From positions 930,001 to 994,000 of the forward strand of contig CAWHVG010000002.1 in NCBI GenBank assembly GCA_963832725.1: a stretch of DNA of 64,000 nucleotides. Reading direction: 5' to 3'. Positions 18,804 through 27,622 of this stretch are shown here, one piece after another. The DNA is from JAEZBP01 sp963832725. GTDB lineage: Bacteria; Myxococcota_A; Polyangia; Polyangiales; Sandaracinaceae. Numbering within the stretch: position 1 is the stretch's first letter; every line of letters begins with the position of its first letter. The position numbers and the translations under genes were made by a program. The notes beneath the pieces are model-generated. The model saw nothing but the letters and a program-made list of their open reading frames with translations. It made no database searches and was not told the origin of the DNA.

Positions 18804-20612
18804 ATGTCGATCAATGCGAGCACGTTCGAGACGAAGGAGCCGATGCTCCACGAACTCTTGGAGCACATCCACAAGGGAACTGTGCAGCTCCCCGACTTCC
18901 AGCGAGGCTGGGTCTGGGATGATGATCACATCCGCAGCCTGCTCGCCAGCATTTCGCTGTCGTATCCCATCGGTGCCGTGATGGTGCTCGAGACCGGCGG
19001 TGAGGGAGTGCGCTTCAAGCCGCGGGTGGTCGAGGGCGTGAAGCTCCCGAGCCCCGTCGAGCCGCAGAAGTTGATCCTCGATGGGCAGCAGCGGCTGACC
19101 TCGCTCTATCTCGCGATCCGCAGCGGGCGTCCGGTGCCGACCCGGACCGAGAAGGGCAAGGACATCGAGCGCTTCTACTACATCGACATGGCGAAGGCGC
19201 TCGATCCCGAGGTCGACCGCGTCGACGCGGTCGAGTCGGTGCCGGCCGACCGGATAGTGAGGGCCAACTTCGGGAAAGAGGTGCTCGACCTGTCCTCGCA
19301 GGAGAAGGAGTGGGAGGCCGAGAAGGTCCCGGTGCGGATCTTCTTCGACCACAAGGAGTTCGCGATCTGGAAGAACGGATACCTGAAGCACCATGGTCTC
19401 GACAGTGACAAGTTCGATCTCCTCACGCGTTTCGAGCAGGAGATCCACTTCCGCTTCCAGCAGTACAAGCTGCCGATCATCGAGCTGCTCCGCGCCACGC
19501 CGAAGGACGCGGTCTGCCAGGTCTTCGAGAAGGTGAACACGGGCGGGGTGTCGCTGACGGTGTTCGAGCTCGTCACGGCCACCTTCGCGGCGGATGACTT
19601 CTCGCTCCGCGACGACTGGGAGGCCAGGCACAAGCGCTTCGCCGAGAGGAGCCTGCTGCCCGGTGTGGCAGCGACCGACTTCCTCACGGCGGTCACGTTG
19701 CTGAGCTCGTACCGGAAGGTGGAGGGGAAGACGCGGTCCGCCGTGAGCTGCAAGCGGGCCGATGTGCTCCGGCTGACCCTCGAGGAGTACCGCGCCCACG
19801 CGGACCCTATCGAGAAAGGGTTCGAGAGGGCGGAGAAGCTCCTCGCCCGTGAGCGCGTCTACGCGCGGCGCAACCTGCCCTACACGACCCAGCTCATCCC
19901 GCTGGCTGCCATTTGCTCGGTATTGAGCGACCGGTTCGAGCAGGACGCGGTGAAGGGCAAGCTGGCGCGCTGGTACTGGTCGGGTGTGTTCGGTGAGCTC
20001 TACGGCGGCGCGACCGAGACCCGCTTCGCGTTCGACCTTCCGGAGGTGGTGGCCTGGATCGCCGGCGGTTCGGAGCCGCGTACCGTCCGCGACGCGAACT
20101 TCGCGCCGACGCGGCTGCTCTCGCTCCAGAGCCGCCAGAGCGCGGCCTACAAGGGAATCGCCGCGCTGCTCCTGCAGGCGGGGAGCCGGGATTTCGTGAA
20201 CGGCGATACGATCGAGCTGACGACGTACTTCGATCACGCAGTCGACATCCACCACATCTTCCCGCGGAAATACTGCCAAGATCAGGGGCTGCCGCGTGCG
20301 AAGTGGAACAGCGCCGTGAACAAGGCGCCGCTGACGGCGCGGACCAACCGCGCCATCGGCGGCAAGGCGCCGAGCAAGTACATCGCCGCGATCGACGCCG
20401 ACCTCGGCCCGAGCAAGGTCGACGGCATCCTGCAGACCCACCTCATCGAGCCGGAGCTCTTGCGCTCCGACGACTTCGACACCTTCATCCGCCAGCGCGC
20501 GACCGGCCTCCTCGAGCGCATCGAAGACGCGATGGGCAAGGCGGTGCAGGGCCGCGACGCCGAGGAGACGGTCGAGGCGTTCGGCGCGCCGCTGGTTGCT
20601 GTCAGCGCATGA
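18804..20612 (+). CDS. GmrSD-like DUF262/HNH endonuclease
   Basis: A 602-residue single-chain DUF262-DUF1524 protein. The N-terminal DUF262 part has VQLPDFQRGWVWDDDHIRSL, SYPIGAVMVLE and ILDGQQRLTSLYLAI, as in the GmrS half of GmrSD; the DGQQR motif is tied to nucleotide hydrolysis. The C-terminal nuclease has the His-Me/HNH core DIHHIFPRKYC followed by NSAVNKAPLT. GmrSD enzymes are type IV restriction systems that cut DNA with modified (glucosylated) cytosines. The start is set by an excellent ribosome-binding site, GGAGGAG, 6 bases before the ATG. It follows gajB by about 130 bases on the same strand. A partial second copy of its C-terminus lies at 24.2 kb. Confidence 0.85.
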   Translation: MSINASTFETKEPMLHELLEHIHKGTVQLPDFQRGWVWDDDHIRSLLASISLSYPIGAVMVLETGGEGVRFKPRVVEGVKLPSPVEPQKLILDGQQRLTSLYLAIRSGRPVPTRTEKGKDIERFYYIDMAKALDPEVDRVDAVESVPADRIVRANFGKEVLDLSSQEKEWEAEKVPVRIFFDHKEFAIWKNGYLKHHGLDSDKFDLLTRFEQEIHFRFQQYKLPIIELLRATPKDAVCQVFEKVNTGGVSLTVFELVTATFAADDFSLRDDWEARHKRFAERSLLPGVAATDFLTAVTLLSSYRKVEGKTRSAVSCKRADVLRLTLEEYRAHADPIEKGFERAEKLLARERVYARRNLPYTTQLIPLAAICSVLSDRFEQDAVKGKLARWYWSGVFGELYGGATETRFAFDLPEVVAWIAGGSEPRTVRDANFAPTRLLSLQSRQSAAYKGIAALLLQAGSRDFVNGDTIELTTYFDHAVDIHHIFPRKYCQDQGLPRAKWNSAVNKAPLTARTNRAIGGKAPSKYIAAIDADLGPSKVDGILQTHLIEPELLRSDDFDTFIRQRATGLLERIEDAMGKAVQGRDAEETVEAFGAPLVAVSA

Positions 20613-20721
20613 CGGCCGCCAACTTCCAACGCTGCTTCCCATGCGCACCGACAGCCGGGGATTTCTCTGTGACAGCGTCAGTCCGCCGTTCGGCGCCGCG
20701 TCCTAAAGCACGTTGGTGCCC

Positions 20722-22315
20722 ATGACTCAACTTCCCCTCACCGTTACGCCGCTGGTCGGACCGGAGCTCTTCATCGGGATTGTTGGACCCCTCGGGACGG
20801 ACCTCGCGGCGGCGCGTGACGAGCTCGTTCGCGAGCTCGCGGGTGTCGGTTACGAGAGCGAGATCGTGAAGATGAGCGCGCTATTGAAGTCCGTGCCGGC
20901 ATTCGGGCGCGACCTCGGAGAGGTTCCGGGGTTCGAGGACGAGCGCATCGCCGCGTTCCAGAAGGCGGGCGATGAGTTTCGGCGGCGAGCTCGCACGGGA
21001 GCCGCGCTCGCGCATCTCGGCGTCGCGTTCATTCGGAACCTCCGGCATGAACGCGGCTCCCGTCACCGCGCGCTGCGGCGGACCGCCTACATCTTGGATT
21101 CCCTCAAGCACCCCGACGAGGTGAAAGAGCTGCGCCGTGTCTACGGCTCGCAGTTCGTGTCGATCTCGTTCTATCAGCCACGCACACAGCGGATTCGAGG
21201 CGCTGCTCCAGCGGATCGAGCGTTCTCACGGGGGCTTGGGGGGCGACTGGCGAGAGCGCGCCACGGAGCTCGTCGACAATGATGCGAAGGCCGACGATTG
21301 AGAGTACGGGCAGAACGTCGGCGACGCATTCCCGCTCGCGGACCTCTTCGCGAGGGGCGATGCTGGCGGCGCGCTGTCGACCGACGTTCGCCGACTCGTC
21401 CGGGTGTTGTTCGCGGAGCCCTTCTGCACGCCCACGCGGGACGAGTACTGCATGTTCCTCGCCCGCGCAGCCGCGCTCCGCTCTGCCGACCTCTCACGCC
21501 AAGTGGGCGCGGTGATCGCGAACGACCGAGGAGACGTCGTCGCCTCTGGGTGCAACGAGGTGCCTCGTCCGACGGGCGGCAACTACTGGCCGGACGACGA
21601 TCCGGACCGGCGCGACTTCCGTCTCGGCAAGGATCCGAACGCGGTCCGCAAACGCGAGCTCATCGAAGAGATCCTCGGCGTCCTGATGCAGAAGAAGTGG
21701 CTCGATGCCGAGCAGAGTTCGCGGGGAGCGGCGGAGCTGGCCGCCGAGGCGATGAAGGACGAGCTCTTCGAAGGCTCGCGCGCCGACAACCTCATCGAGT
21801 TCGGTCGCGTCGTGCACGCCGAGATGAACGCCCTCATGGACGCGGTGCGCCGCGGCATCTCGGTCCAGGGGTCCACGCTCTACTGCACGACGTTCCCGTG
21901 CCACCTCTGCGCCCGCCATATCATCGCGGCGGGAATCAGCCGCGTGGTGTTCATCGAACCCTATCCGAAGAGCCTCGTGAAGGAGCTCTACGGGGAGGCC
22001 GTGGCGATCGAGAGCGAGCCGGCAGACGCCCGAGCGGTGGGCTTCGAGCCGTTCGTGGGTGTGGCGCCTCGGACGTACATGGCCCTGTTCGGACGGCAGA
22101 AGCGCAAGGACCGCGCCGGTTACGCGATCAGCTGGTCGCAAGCCACCGCGCAGCCACAGCTGAAGGCGTACTACGCAAGCTACCTGGACATCGAAGATCG
22201 GCTGTGTGATAGCCTGGTCAAGGCGGCGCGGAGCTTGGGGCTGCCCGCCGAGCAGCTTGCGCTTCCCGGTCTGGAGCTACCTGCGAGAGGGGACCCCGAT
22301 GACGACGAGGGATGA
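20722..22315 (+). pseudogene. AvcD-like antiphage dCTP deaminase, frameshift plus stop
   Basis: The N-terminal part has a P-loop kinase-like start, ELFIGIVGPLGTDL. The C-terminal deaminase carries zinc ligands HAEMNA and TFPCHLCARHI, with the substrate loop SGCNEVPRPTGGNYW. This two-domain layout matches antiphage deoxycytidylate deaminases (AvcD/DCD type), which drain dCTP during infection. Two lesions split it. GATTC at 21192-21196 shifts the frame; with GATC it reads TQRIEALLQRIERSHGG. A TGA at 21299-21301 is CGA (Arg) if the preceding GATT is read as GATC. Both fall at expected GATC sites, so the gene is probably intact in the organism at about 530 residues. The ATG of MTQLPLTVTP is preferred over two upstream weak starts. 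Confidence 0.75.
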
Positions 22316-22496
22316 GAGCGAGAGCTGGCTGGTCTGGAGCCTGCGAGACGCGCGCGAGAAGGTCGCCGCGTGGCCGGACTGGAAGAAGGAGGCCATGCGG
22401 GTCCTGCCGGAGCCAAAGTCCGAAGCCGCCGACGGTGCTGCGGCCGGCGCCAGCGAGTCGGGCGCGCGCGCGCGCTGCGAAGGCGACACCGAGTAG
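22299..22496 (+). CDS. Small protein overlapping the deaminase 3' end
   Basis: 65 residues: MTTRDESESWLVWSLRDARE, then KVAAWPDWKKEAMRV and a polar Ala/Gly tail. It overlaps the end of the dCTP deaminase gene by 17 bases, which suggests translational coupling. The A-W-P-D-W-K-K helix is seen in small proteins of unknown role in proteobacterial accessory regions. No function can be assigned. Confidence 0.5.
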   Translation: MTTRDESESWLVWSLRDAREKVAAWPDWKKEAMRVLPEPKSEAADGAAAGASESGARARCEGDTE

Positions 22497-22604
22497 GTGG
22501 CACGCGGCGAGGTCGACGTTCGTCGCCGCTCGCCGAAAGAAGAAGGGGCCGGATTGCTCAGCGACCCGGCCCTCATTGCGTGCGCGACAGGGGGTGGCTC
22601 GGAA

Positions 22605-23513
22605 TCAGCCGTTCGAACCGGTCGGCCCGTTCACGAGCGGATCGTTGGGGTTGGGGGCGCCGGCGGCGTTGCCGGCGTCGCCGGTGGCGTTGCCGGTGGC
22701 GTTGCCGGCGTTGCCGGTGGCGGCTGAGGTGCTGGCATCGGCGGTGGGGCCGGCATCGCCGCTACCGGCCGTCGGCTGCGCGGCGACGGTGTCTCCCGTG
22801 AGGCCGCCGCGCAAGCGACGCGCCGTGGGGCGGATGCGGGCGGCGATGCCGGCCTCGCCTGCCACCTCGGCCAGGCCGACCATGAAGTTGGCGACGAGGC
22901 GCACGACGCGATCCCAATGCTCGGCAGCTTGATCGCGGGCGACCAGCGCCGCGTCGTCCTCGCTCTTCTCGGTGGTCACGGTCGAGAGGGCGGTCGCCAG
23001 CCGGTTCGCGGCGGCGTCCATACGCGTGGCCAGCAGCGGGACGTCGACGGTGACGCCTTCGAGCAGCGGGGTGGGGGTGTCCACGCTCCGCATCTGACGA
23101 ACGACGCCCTCGGCGCGACGAAGGAGCATGTCCGGGCGGCGCTCGAGCGAGCCGACCAGGCCCAGCTTGTCCGCGTAGGCCTCACCGAAGGCGCCGATGA
23201 TGCTGCTCTGAACGCCGAGGAGGAGGCGCTGCAGCGCGTCCGCGGCGGCGTCGCGCTCACTCCGGGCCGGGTCGTCGTCCGCCAGCTCGTCCATGTAGTG
23301 CGCGTCCGACGTGCGCAGGGTGCGCGACGCGACCCGCAAGAGCGCGAGCAGCGCTCGAACCACGACCACCAGGCTCACCGGTGGTGTCTCCGCGCCCCAA
23401 ACGAGCTTCATCACCTTCTGGGCGATCCGCTCTCCGTGCTCGGCGGTCGCGCTCTCGACCGCGGCGCTGTACTTGAGTTGGTCGCTCGTGGTCTTGCTCA
23501 CCGTCGGCGCCAT
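22605..23513 (-). CDS. Hypothetical mostly helical protein with Gly/Asn/Ala tail
   Basis: 302 residues, cytosolic by composition. Residues 1-230 are predicted helical with regularly spaced Leu and Ala. Short hydrophobic strings such as VSLVVVVRALLALLRVA are too mixed to be certain membrane segments. The last 60 residues are low-complexity, with an alternating GNA, TGN, TGD pattern encoded by short GGC/GCC repeats. I recognise no domain. It reads against the defence genes, between the deaminase operon and the GATC-phased repeats. Confidence 0.65.
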   Translation of the reverse strand: MAPTVSKTTSDQLKYSAAVESATAEHGERIAQKVMKLVWGAETPPVSLVVVVRALLALLRVASRTLRTSDAHYMDELADDDPARSERDAAADALQRLLLGVQSSIIGAFGEAYADKLGLVGSLERRPDMLLRRAEGVVRQMRSVDTPTPLLEGVTVDVPLLATRMDAAANRLATALSTVTTEKSEDDAALVARDQAAEHWDRVVRLVANFMVGLAEVAGEAGIAARIRPTARRLRGGLTGDTVAAQPTAGSGDAGPTADASTSAATGNAGNATGNATGDAGNAAGAPNPNDPLVNGPTGSNG

Positions 23514-23565
23514 CAGCCCCTCCTTTTCAATGGTAGGGGACGACCCTATCGGCCGTTGCCGCGAG

Positions 23566-23992
23566 GATCAACCCGTCCTGGCATCATTGGTGAAGGGGAC
23601 GTCGGCATGGGGATCGCGAGCGCGCGGGTCGCGGGCCCGCGATCCCCGCGCCACCCCGCCGATCGCGAGGCATGCAAACGCGATCCCCGGTCGGGGACCG
23701 CGCGATCACGGTGCGCGAACGTGAGATCACGGCGCGTGCTCGCGGCCGCGCGGCCCGCGAACGCCCGCTCGATCCGTCGGGCTCGCGCCGGTGCGGCGCG
23801 CGGCCGCCTCCCCCACACGGGGATCGGGCTCGCTGGGCGAACGGCCGCGTTCCCACGCGTGGAGATCGAGTCTGCGCGGCGTACGAGCCCGTTCCCCGCC
23901 TGGAGATCGCGTCCGCGAGGCCCGAGCGGGCAATTTCCAGACGGGATTGGCGCTCGCGAGCCCTGAATTCGCGCGGGGCGGCTCGCGCGATC
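23566..23992. repeat. Degenerate GATC-phased 21/42-bp repeat tract
   Basis: Twelve GATC sites start at 23566, 23612, 23641, 23661, 23682, 23704, 23725, 23771, 23822, 23864, 23905 and 23989. Many gaps are 20-22, 41-42 or 84 bases, multiples of about 21. Neighbouring units share GATCGCG or GAGATCG starts. One frame shows 14-residue units each starting with FP (FPRVEIESARRTSP, FPAWRSRPRGPSGQ, FPDGIGAREP); another shows heptads such as DRAITVR and EREITAR. This looks like an old 21-bp tandem array, either non-coding or a former repeat protein. Confidence 0.55.
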
Positions 23993-24150
23993 CAGCGCTG
24001 GGGCGATGCCCCTATTTACGGACGGTGCGATGGTGCGATTGCATCCGTGTCCGCGCGGTGCCCGAAGAGTGCGCGGATGCGCCCCGTCGCCACGGTCGTC
24101 GCGGAAGGCCTGTGGTCAGCCGCAGCGCGCGGCCAGGGCTGCACCCTGTA

Positions 24151-24252
24151 CAGCAGCGCGTGGAGGACGTGATGGGCAAGACCGCGCAACGACGTGACGC
24201 CGAGCAGACCATCGAGGCCTTCGGCGTTCCCGTGACCCGGCTGAGCGCGTGA
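24151..24252 (+). pseudogene. Remnant of a second DUF262/HNH protein C-terminus
   Basis: The final 33 codons before a TGA read QQRVEDVMGKTAQRRDAEQT and then IEAFGVPVTRLSA. This aligns with the last residues of the GmrSD-like gene at 18.8-20.6 kb (RIEDAMGKAVQGRDAEETVE, then AFGAPLVAVSA), with about 60 percent identity. Nothing upstream resembles the rest of that protein. It is the 3' scar of a diverged second copy, not a recent duplication. Confidence 0.7.
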
Positions 24253-24391
24253 GGTCAGGCCCGATGCGGCGTGCTTGCACGGCTGGGAGCGTCAGAGGCG
24301 GCGCTCCCACGGCGTCCAAGGCCGTCATGAACGGGCGGATGCGACTGCACGAAACGAAAGCGTCGCTTCATCTTCATGCGTCGCGTCGAAT

Positions 24392-24429
24392 AAAACCTAC
24401 TACACTTGTGTGCGGGTGTAGTAGGTTTT
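24392..24429. promoter_or_regulatory. Perfect 14-bp-arm palindrome, AbiEi operator
   Basis: AAAACCTACTACAC and GTGTAGTAGGTTTT form a perfect inverted repeat around 10 bases. The right arm ends five bases before the GTG of the AbiEi antitoxin. AbiEi proteins bind such repeats to repress the abiE operon. The tract is clearly AT-richer than its surroundings and should overlap the promoter. The transcript could have a very short or absent leader. Confidence 0.75.
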
Positions 24430-24434
24430 GCTCG

Positions 24435-25037
24435 GTGGCTCGCGGCGACGACAACGTGCTTCGGCTGTTTCGGGAGCACGGCGGCGTGCTCCGGACGAGC
24501 GAGGCCCAAGCGCTGGGGATACACAGCCGGGCGCTCTATCGGCTACGGGACCAGGGCAAGCTCGAGGTCCTGAGCCGCGGAGTGCTCCGGCTCGCGGAAG
24601 GTTCCGAGCTCGCGTGGCCGGAGCTGGTCGCGATCGCCAAGCGGGTGCCCCGCGGCGTCGTCTGCCTCGTCTCGGCGCTGCATTTCCACGGCCTGACCCT
24701 GGAGGTCCCGCACGAGGTGTACGTCGCGCTGCCACGAGGCACGAAGACGCCTCACATCGATGCCCCGCCTGCCCGCTTCTTCCACTTCTCGGGCGCGGCG
24801 TACTCGGAAGGCGTGCACGAGCACCTGCTCGATGGACACCTGGTGCGCGTGTACGAGCCCGCGAAGACGGTGGCCGACTGTTTCAAGTTCCGCAATCGGA
24901 TCGGCCTCGATGTCGCCCTGGAAGCGCTCCGTTCAGCGTACGAGCAACGCGCCGCGACGCCGGCCGAGATCGCGAAGTACGCGCGCGTCGACCGCGTCGA
25001 TCGCGTCATGCAGCCCTACCTCGAGGCGCTGTCGTGA
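24435..25037 (+). CDS. abiEi: AbiEi-family type IV antitoxin
   Basis: A 200-residue AbiEi antitoxin. The N-terminal winged helix (LRLFREHGGVLRTSEAQALG, HSRALYRLRDQGKLEVLSRG) binds DNA. The C-terminal domain (VVCLVSALHFHGL, VPHEVYVALPRG, VRVYEPAKTVADCFKFRNRI) is the part that counteracts toxin activity in characterised systems. The GTG start follows directly on the palindromic operator. The toxin gene overlaps its stop by four bases, so the two are translated together. Confidence 0.9.
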   Translation: MARGDDNVLRLFREHGGVLRTSEAQALGIHSRALYRLRDQGKLEVLSRGVLRLAEGSELAWPELVAIAKRVPRGVVCLVSALHFHGLTLEVPHEVYVALPRGTKTPHIDAPPARFFHFSGAAYSEGVHEHLLDGHLVRVYEPAKTVADCFKFRNRIGLDVALEALRSAYEQRAATPAEIAKYARVDRVDRVMQPYLEALS

Positions 25038-25966
25038 CGGCCCATGGCGTCGCTGCGTCGGTCCGTGCGCGGCTTCTGAACCGCGCTCGTGCGGAGGGGC
25101 GGTCACTGCAGGAGCTGCTCGAGTACTTCGCGATGGAGCGCTTCCTCTATCGCCTGAGCCGATCTCCACATGCTGAGCGCTTCGTGCTCAAGGGGGCGCT
25201 CATGCTTCAGCTGTGGTGCTCCGAGCGGGCGCGCGCCACGCGGGACATCGACCTGCTGGGGTTCGTTCCGCCCGGCGTGGACGACGTGGCCGCGATGATC
25301 CGCGACGTGCTCGAAGAGGAGGTCGAGGACGATGGCGTCCTCTTCCAGCCCGAGAGCCTCTCGGCAGACGAGATTCGCGCGCGTGCTCGATATCGGGGCG
25401 TGCGGGCTCGCTTCGTCGCGCGGGTGGGAGCGGCGCGCATCCCCATGCAGATCGACGTCGGGTTCGGAGACGTGGTGACGCCGGGACCGGTCCGCATCGA
25501 GTATCCCGGCCTACTGAGCTTCGATCCGCCCAAGCTGCGCGGGTACACGCCCGAGACCACCATCGCAGAGAAGCTCGAGGCGATCGTCATCCTGGGGCTG
25601 ACCAACACCCGAATGAAGGACTACTACGACCTCTGGCACCTCGCTCGAACGCATGCGCTCGATGCGGACGTGATGGGGCGCGCGGTACGAGCGACCTTCG
25701 AGCGCCGAGAAACGCCGCTGCCTTCGACGCTACCTGTCGGCCTGCAGGCGGAGTTCTTCGACCGTGACGACAAGCAGCGGCAGCGGTCCGCTTGGCTCCG
25801 CCGATTGCGTCTGCACGAGGGAGCACCTTCCTTGGCCGAGGCCTGCGCGCTCGTCGCAAGTCTGGCGGAACCGGTCTTCGGGCTCGCGAGCTCGGGAGGG
25901 GGCGTGGTGACGCGATGGCCCGCCGGAGGCCCCTGGGAGATGTCGGATGAACCGGAGAAGGATTGA
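25034..25966 (+). CDS. abiEii: AbiEii-family nucleotidyltransferase toxin
   Basis: A 310-residue DUF1814 nucleotidyltransferase. Family motifs are visible in order: FVLKGALMLQLW, then RATRDIDLLGF (the DxD metal site), then IQIDV-like MQIDVGFGD, then TTIAEKLEAIVILG and TRMKDYYDLWHL. AbiEii toxins use NTP to modify tRNA or other targets and cause growth arrest or abortive infection. The GTG overlaps the antitoxin stop. The C-terminal 60 residues are less conserved. Intact, with codon usage like its neighbours. Confidence 0.9.
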   Translation: MTAHGVAASVRARLLNRARAEGRSLQELLEYFAMERFLYRLSRSPHAERFVLKGALMLQLWCSERARATRDIDLLGFVPPGVDDVAAMIRDVLEEEVEDDGVLFQPESLSADEIRARARYRGVRARFVARVGAARIPMQIDVGFGDVVTPGPVRIEYPGLLSFDPPKLRGYTPETTIAEKLEAIVILGLTNTRMKDYYDLWHLARTHALDADVMGRAVRATFERRETPLPSTLPVGLQAEFFDRDDKQRQRSAWLRRLRLHEGAPSLAEACALVASLAEPVFGLASSGGGVVTRWPAGGPWEMSDEPEKD

Positions 25967-25969
25967 CCC

Positions 25970-26117
25970 ATGACCCTGCATCCGATCACCGTCGTTGAGA
26001 ACGTCATCGAGGAGTACCGGCGCTATCTCCGGACGGAGTTCCGGGCGGAACGGGAATCTCCGGGCTGCGCTCGAGCCTGAGCTGGAACGTGACCGCTTCC
26101 TCGCGCAGGAGCCCTTC
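25970..26117 (+). pseudogene. 5' stub of a large DEAD/DEAH helicase
   Basis: An ATG 3 bases after the toxin stop opens MTLHPITVVENVIEEYRRYL then RTEFRAER. The family sequence resumes one frame later as LRAALEPELERDRFLAQEPF. The break is at GAATC 26054-26058; with GATC it reads FRAERDLRAALEPELERDRF. This matches the opening of very large DEAD/DEAH defence helicases that start HPI...VEEYR.YL. Coding stops after about 49 residues, and the following DNA is unrelated, so the rest of the gene is deleted. Confidence 0.55.
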
Positions 26118-26309
26118 GTGACGGATGTCGCGCCGGCCATCACGAGCTTCGGTCGAGGAGGCTCCAATGGCCAATGAGCGACCGCCCCTGCGGAACGCAC
26201 CGGAGATGCTGCGCCTGGGGTCGGTCCTCGGAGCGGCGGTCCCTGAGCTGCGCTCGAGCAGGGGCGGAACCGGTTTCGCGCCGCCGCCTCCCTCGCTACT
26301 GTGGGCGCC

Positions 26310-27311
26310 ATGGTGATTCACGCGTACGCGGCGCACGGGCCGGACTCGGACCCGGTGCCTTTCGAGATCGAGCCGGGGCCGCTCCCCGCCACGCACGTCG
26401 AGATCGAGGTGGAGGCCTGCGGGCTCTGCCACAGCGATGTGCACATCCTCCGCAATCACTGGCCCGACACGCAGTATCCGGTGGTCTGTGGGCACGAGGC
26501 GGTGGGGAAGGTGGTCGCGCTCGGCGAGGCGGTGGAGGGCGTCGCGATCGGGGATCGCGTGGGCGTGGGCTGGCAGAACGGGGCTTGTCTGCACTGCGAT
26601 GCCTGTTTGAACGGCGACGAGAACCTCTGCGATTCGCTCCGCGCGACGGCGCGCAGGCAGGAGGGCGGGTTCGCGGATCGGATGCGCGCGGACCATCGCT
26701 TCGTGCACGCGATCCCGGACGCGCTCTCCAGCGCGGGAGCAGCGCCCTTGCTCTGCGCGGGGGCGACGGTGTTCTCGCCGCTCGAGGTCTACGACGTGCG
26801 GCCGAGCATGCGCGTGGGCGTCATCGGGATCGGCGGGCTCGGGCACCTCGCGCTCCGTTTCGCCAACGCGTGGGGCTGCGAGGTGACGGCGTTCAGCACC
26901 AGCGAGGACAAGGCCGAGGAGGCGGCGCGGCTCGGCGCCCACCGCTTCGTGGCCACCAAGGATCCGGGCGCGCTCGGGCCGCTCGGCGGTAGGCTCGACT
27001 TCATCATCAGCACCATCCACGCGAACGTCGACTTCGCCCCCTACGTGAACGCGCTCCGGCCGCACGGGACGCTCTGCTTCGTCGGCGCGCCCAGCAAGCC
27101 GATCACGATCCACGCGGGGATGCTGCTCGGACGGAACCGGCGGCTCGCGGGAAGTCTCATCGCGCCCCGCGCCCGGATGCGCCGCATGCTCGAGTTCGCG
27201 GCCCGCCACGGGATCGAGGCGCAGGTGGAGACGATGCCGATGGCCGAGATTGGCGCGGCGCTCGAGAAGCTCGAAGCGAACCAGGCCCGCTACCGGATCG
27301 TGCTCACGCGA
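26310..27311 (+). CDS. Zinc-dependent alcohol dehydrogenase (MDR superfamily)
   Basis: A cytosolic zinc alcohol dehydrogenase of about 334 conserved residues. Catalytic zinc ligands are in EACGLCHSDVHIL and CGHEAVGKVV. Structural zinc cysteines are in CLHCDACLNGDENLC. The Rossmann NAD(P) motif is VGVIGIGGLGHLAL. The fold is closest to the cinnamyl/YahK/AdhA-type aldehyde reductases. The conserved sequence ends at YRIVLTR; no stop is met in frame until 28661, so the natural stop appears lost by an indel or rearrangement just beyond. The following 300 bases carry a tandem duplication. The ATG of MVIHAYAAHGP is chosen over a GTG three codons upstream. Confidence 0.85.
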
Positions 27312-27622
27312 GCTGAGGACTCCTGCTGTGATGCGGGGGTGGCGTCGTCCGCGCGCCACGACGAGTGCGGCGGCTGGCCGGCGCGGAGTCGATGGCGACC
27401 CGCGTGCGCCCCGGGTCCAATGGCGACGGCTCTGCGCTCGCAACGGGACGCGCGCGGGAAGCTCGCGTGGCGGAGCCGCGGCCGCGTCGAGAGGACGCCG
27501 GAGCTCAGGCCCAGATGGCGATCTCCCGTCCGGAGCGGTCGTGCCGTCTGGGTCGGTCCGGGAAGGGGCGCCCGATGTGCGTGGCGGCCGGGCCGCGGCC
27601 GCGTCGAGAGGGACGCCGGAGC
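27312..27622. other. Rearranged spacer between convergent ADH and DUF429 genes
   Basis: Holds the first copy of the duplicated 3' end of the DUF429 gene and otherwise no coding sequence with a domain. The in-frame extension of the alcohol dehydrogenase through it is not family-like. Confidence 0.5.

Larger units (their letters stand above)
23514..24391. other. Gene-poor stretch of repeats and gene debris
   Basis: Upstream of the hypothetical gene on the minus strand and before the AbiE operator. It contains the GATC-phased degenerate repeats (about 23566-23992) and the decayed DUF262 tail (24151-24252). Several frames are open through the repeats, but none has a credible start or domain. Confidence 0.5.

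Noticed and set aside
23566..23992. CRISPR array for the repeat tract
   Set aside because: Units are degenerate, about 21 bases, without alternating unique spacers, and no cas genes are nearby.
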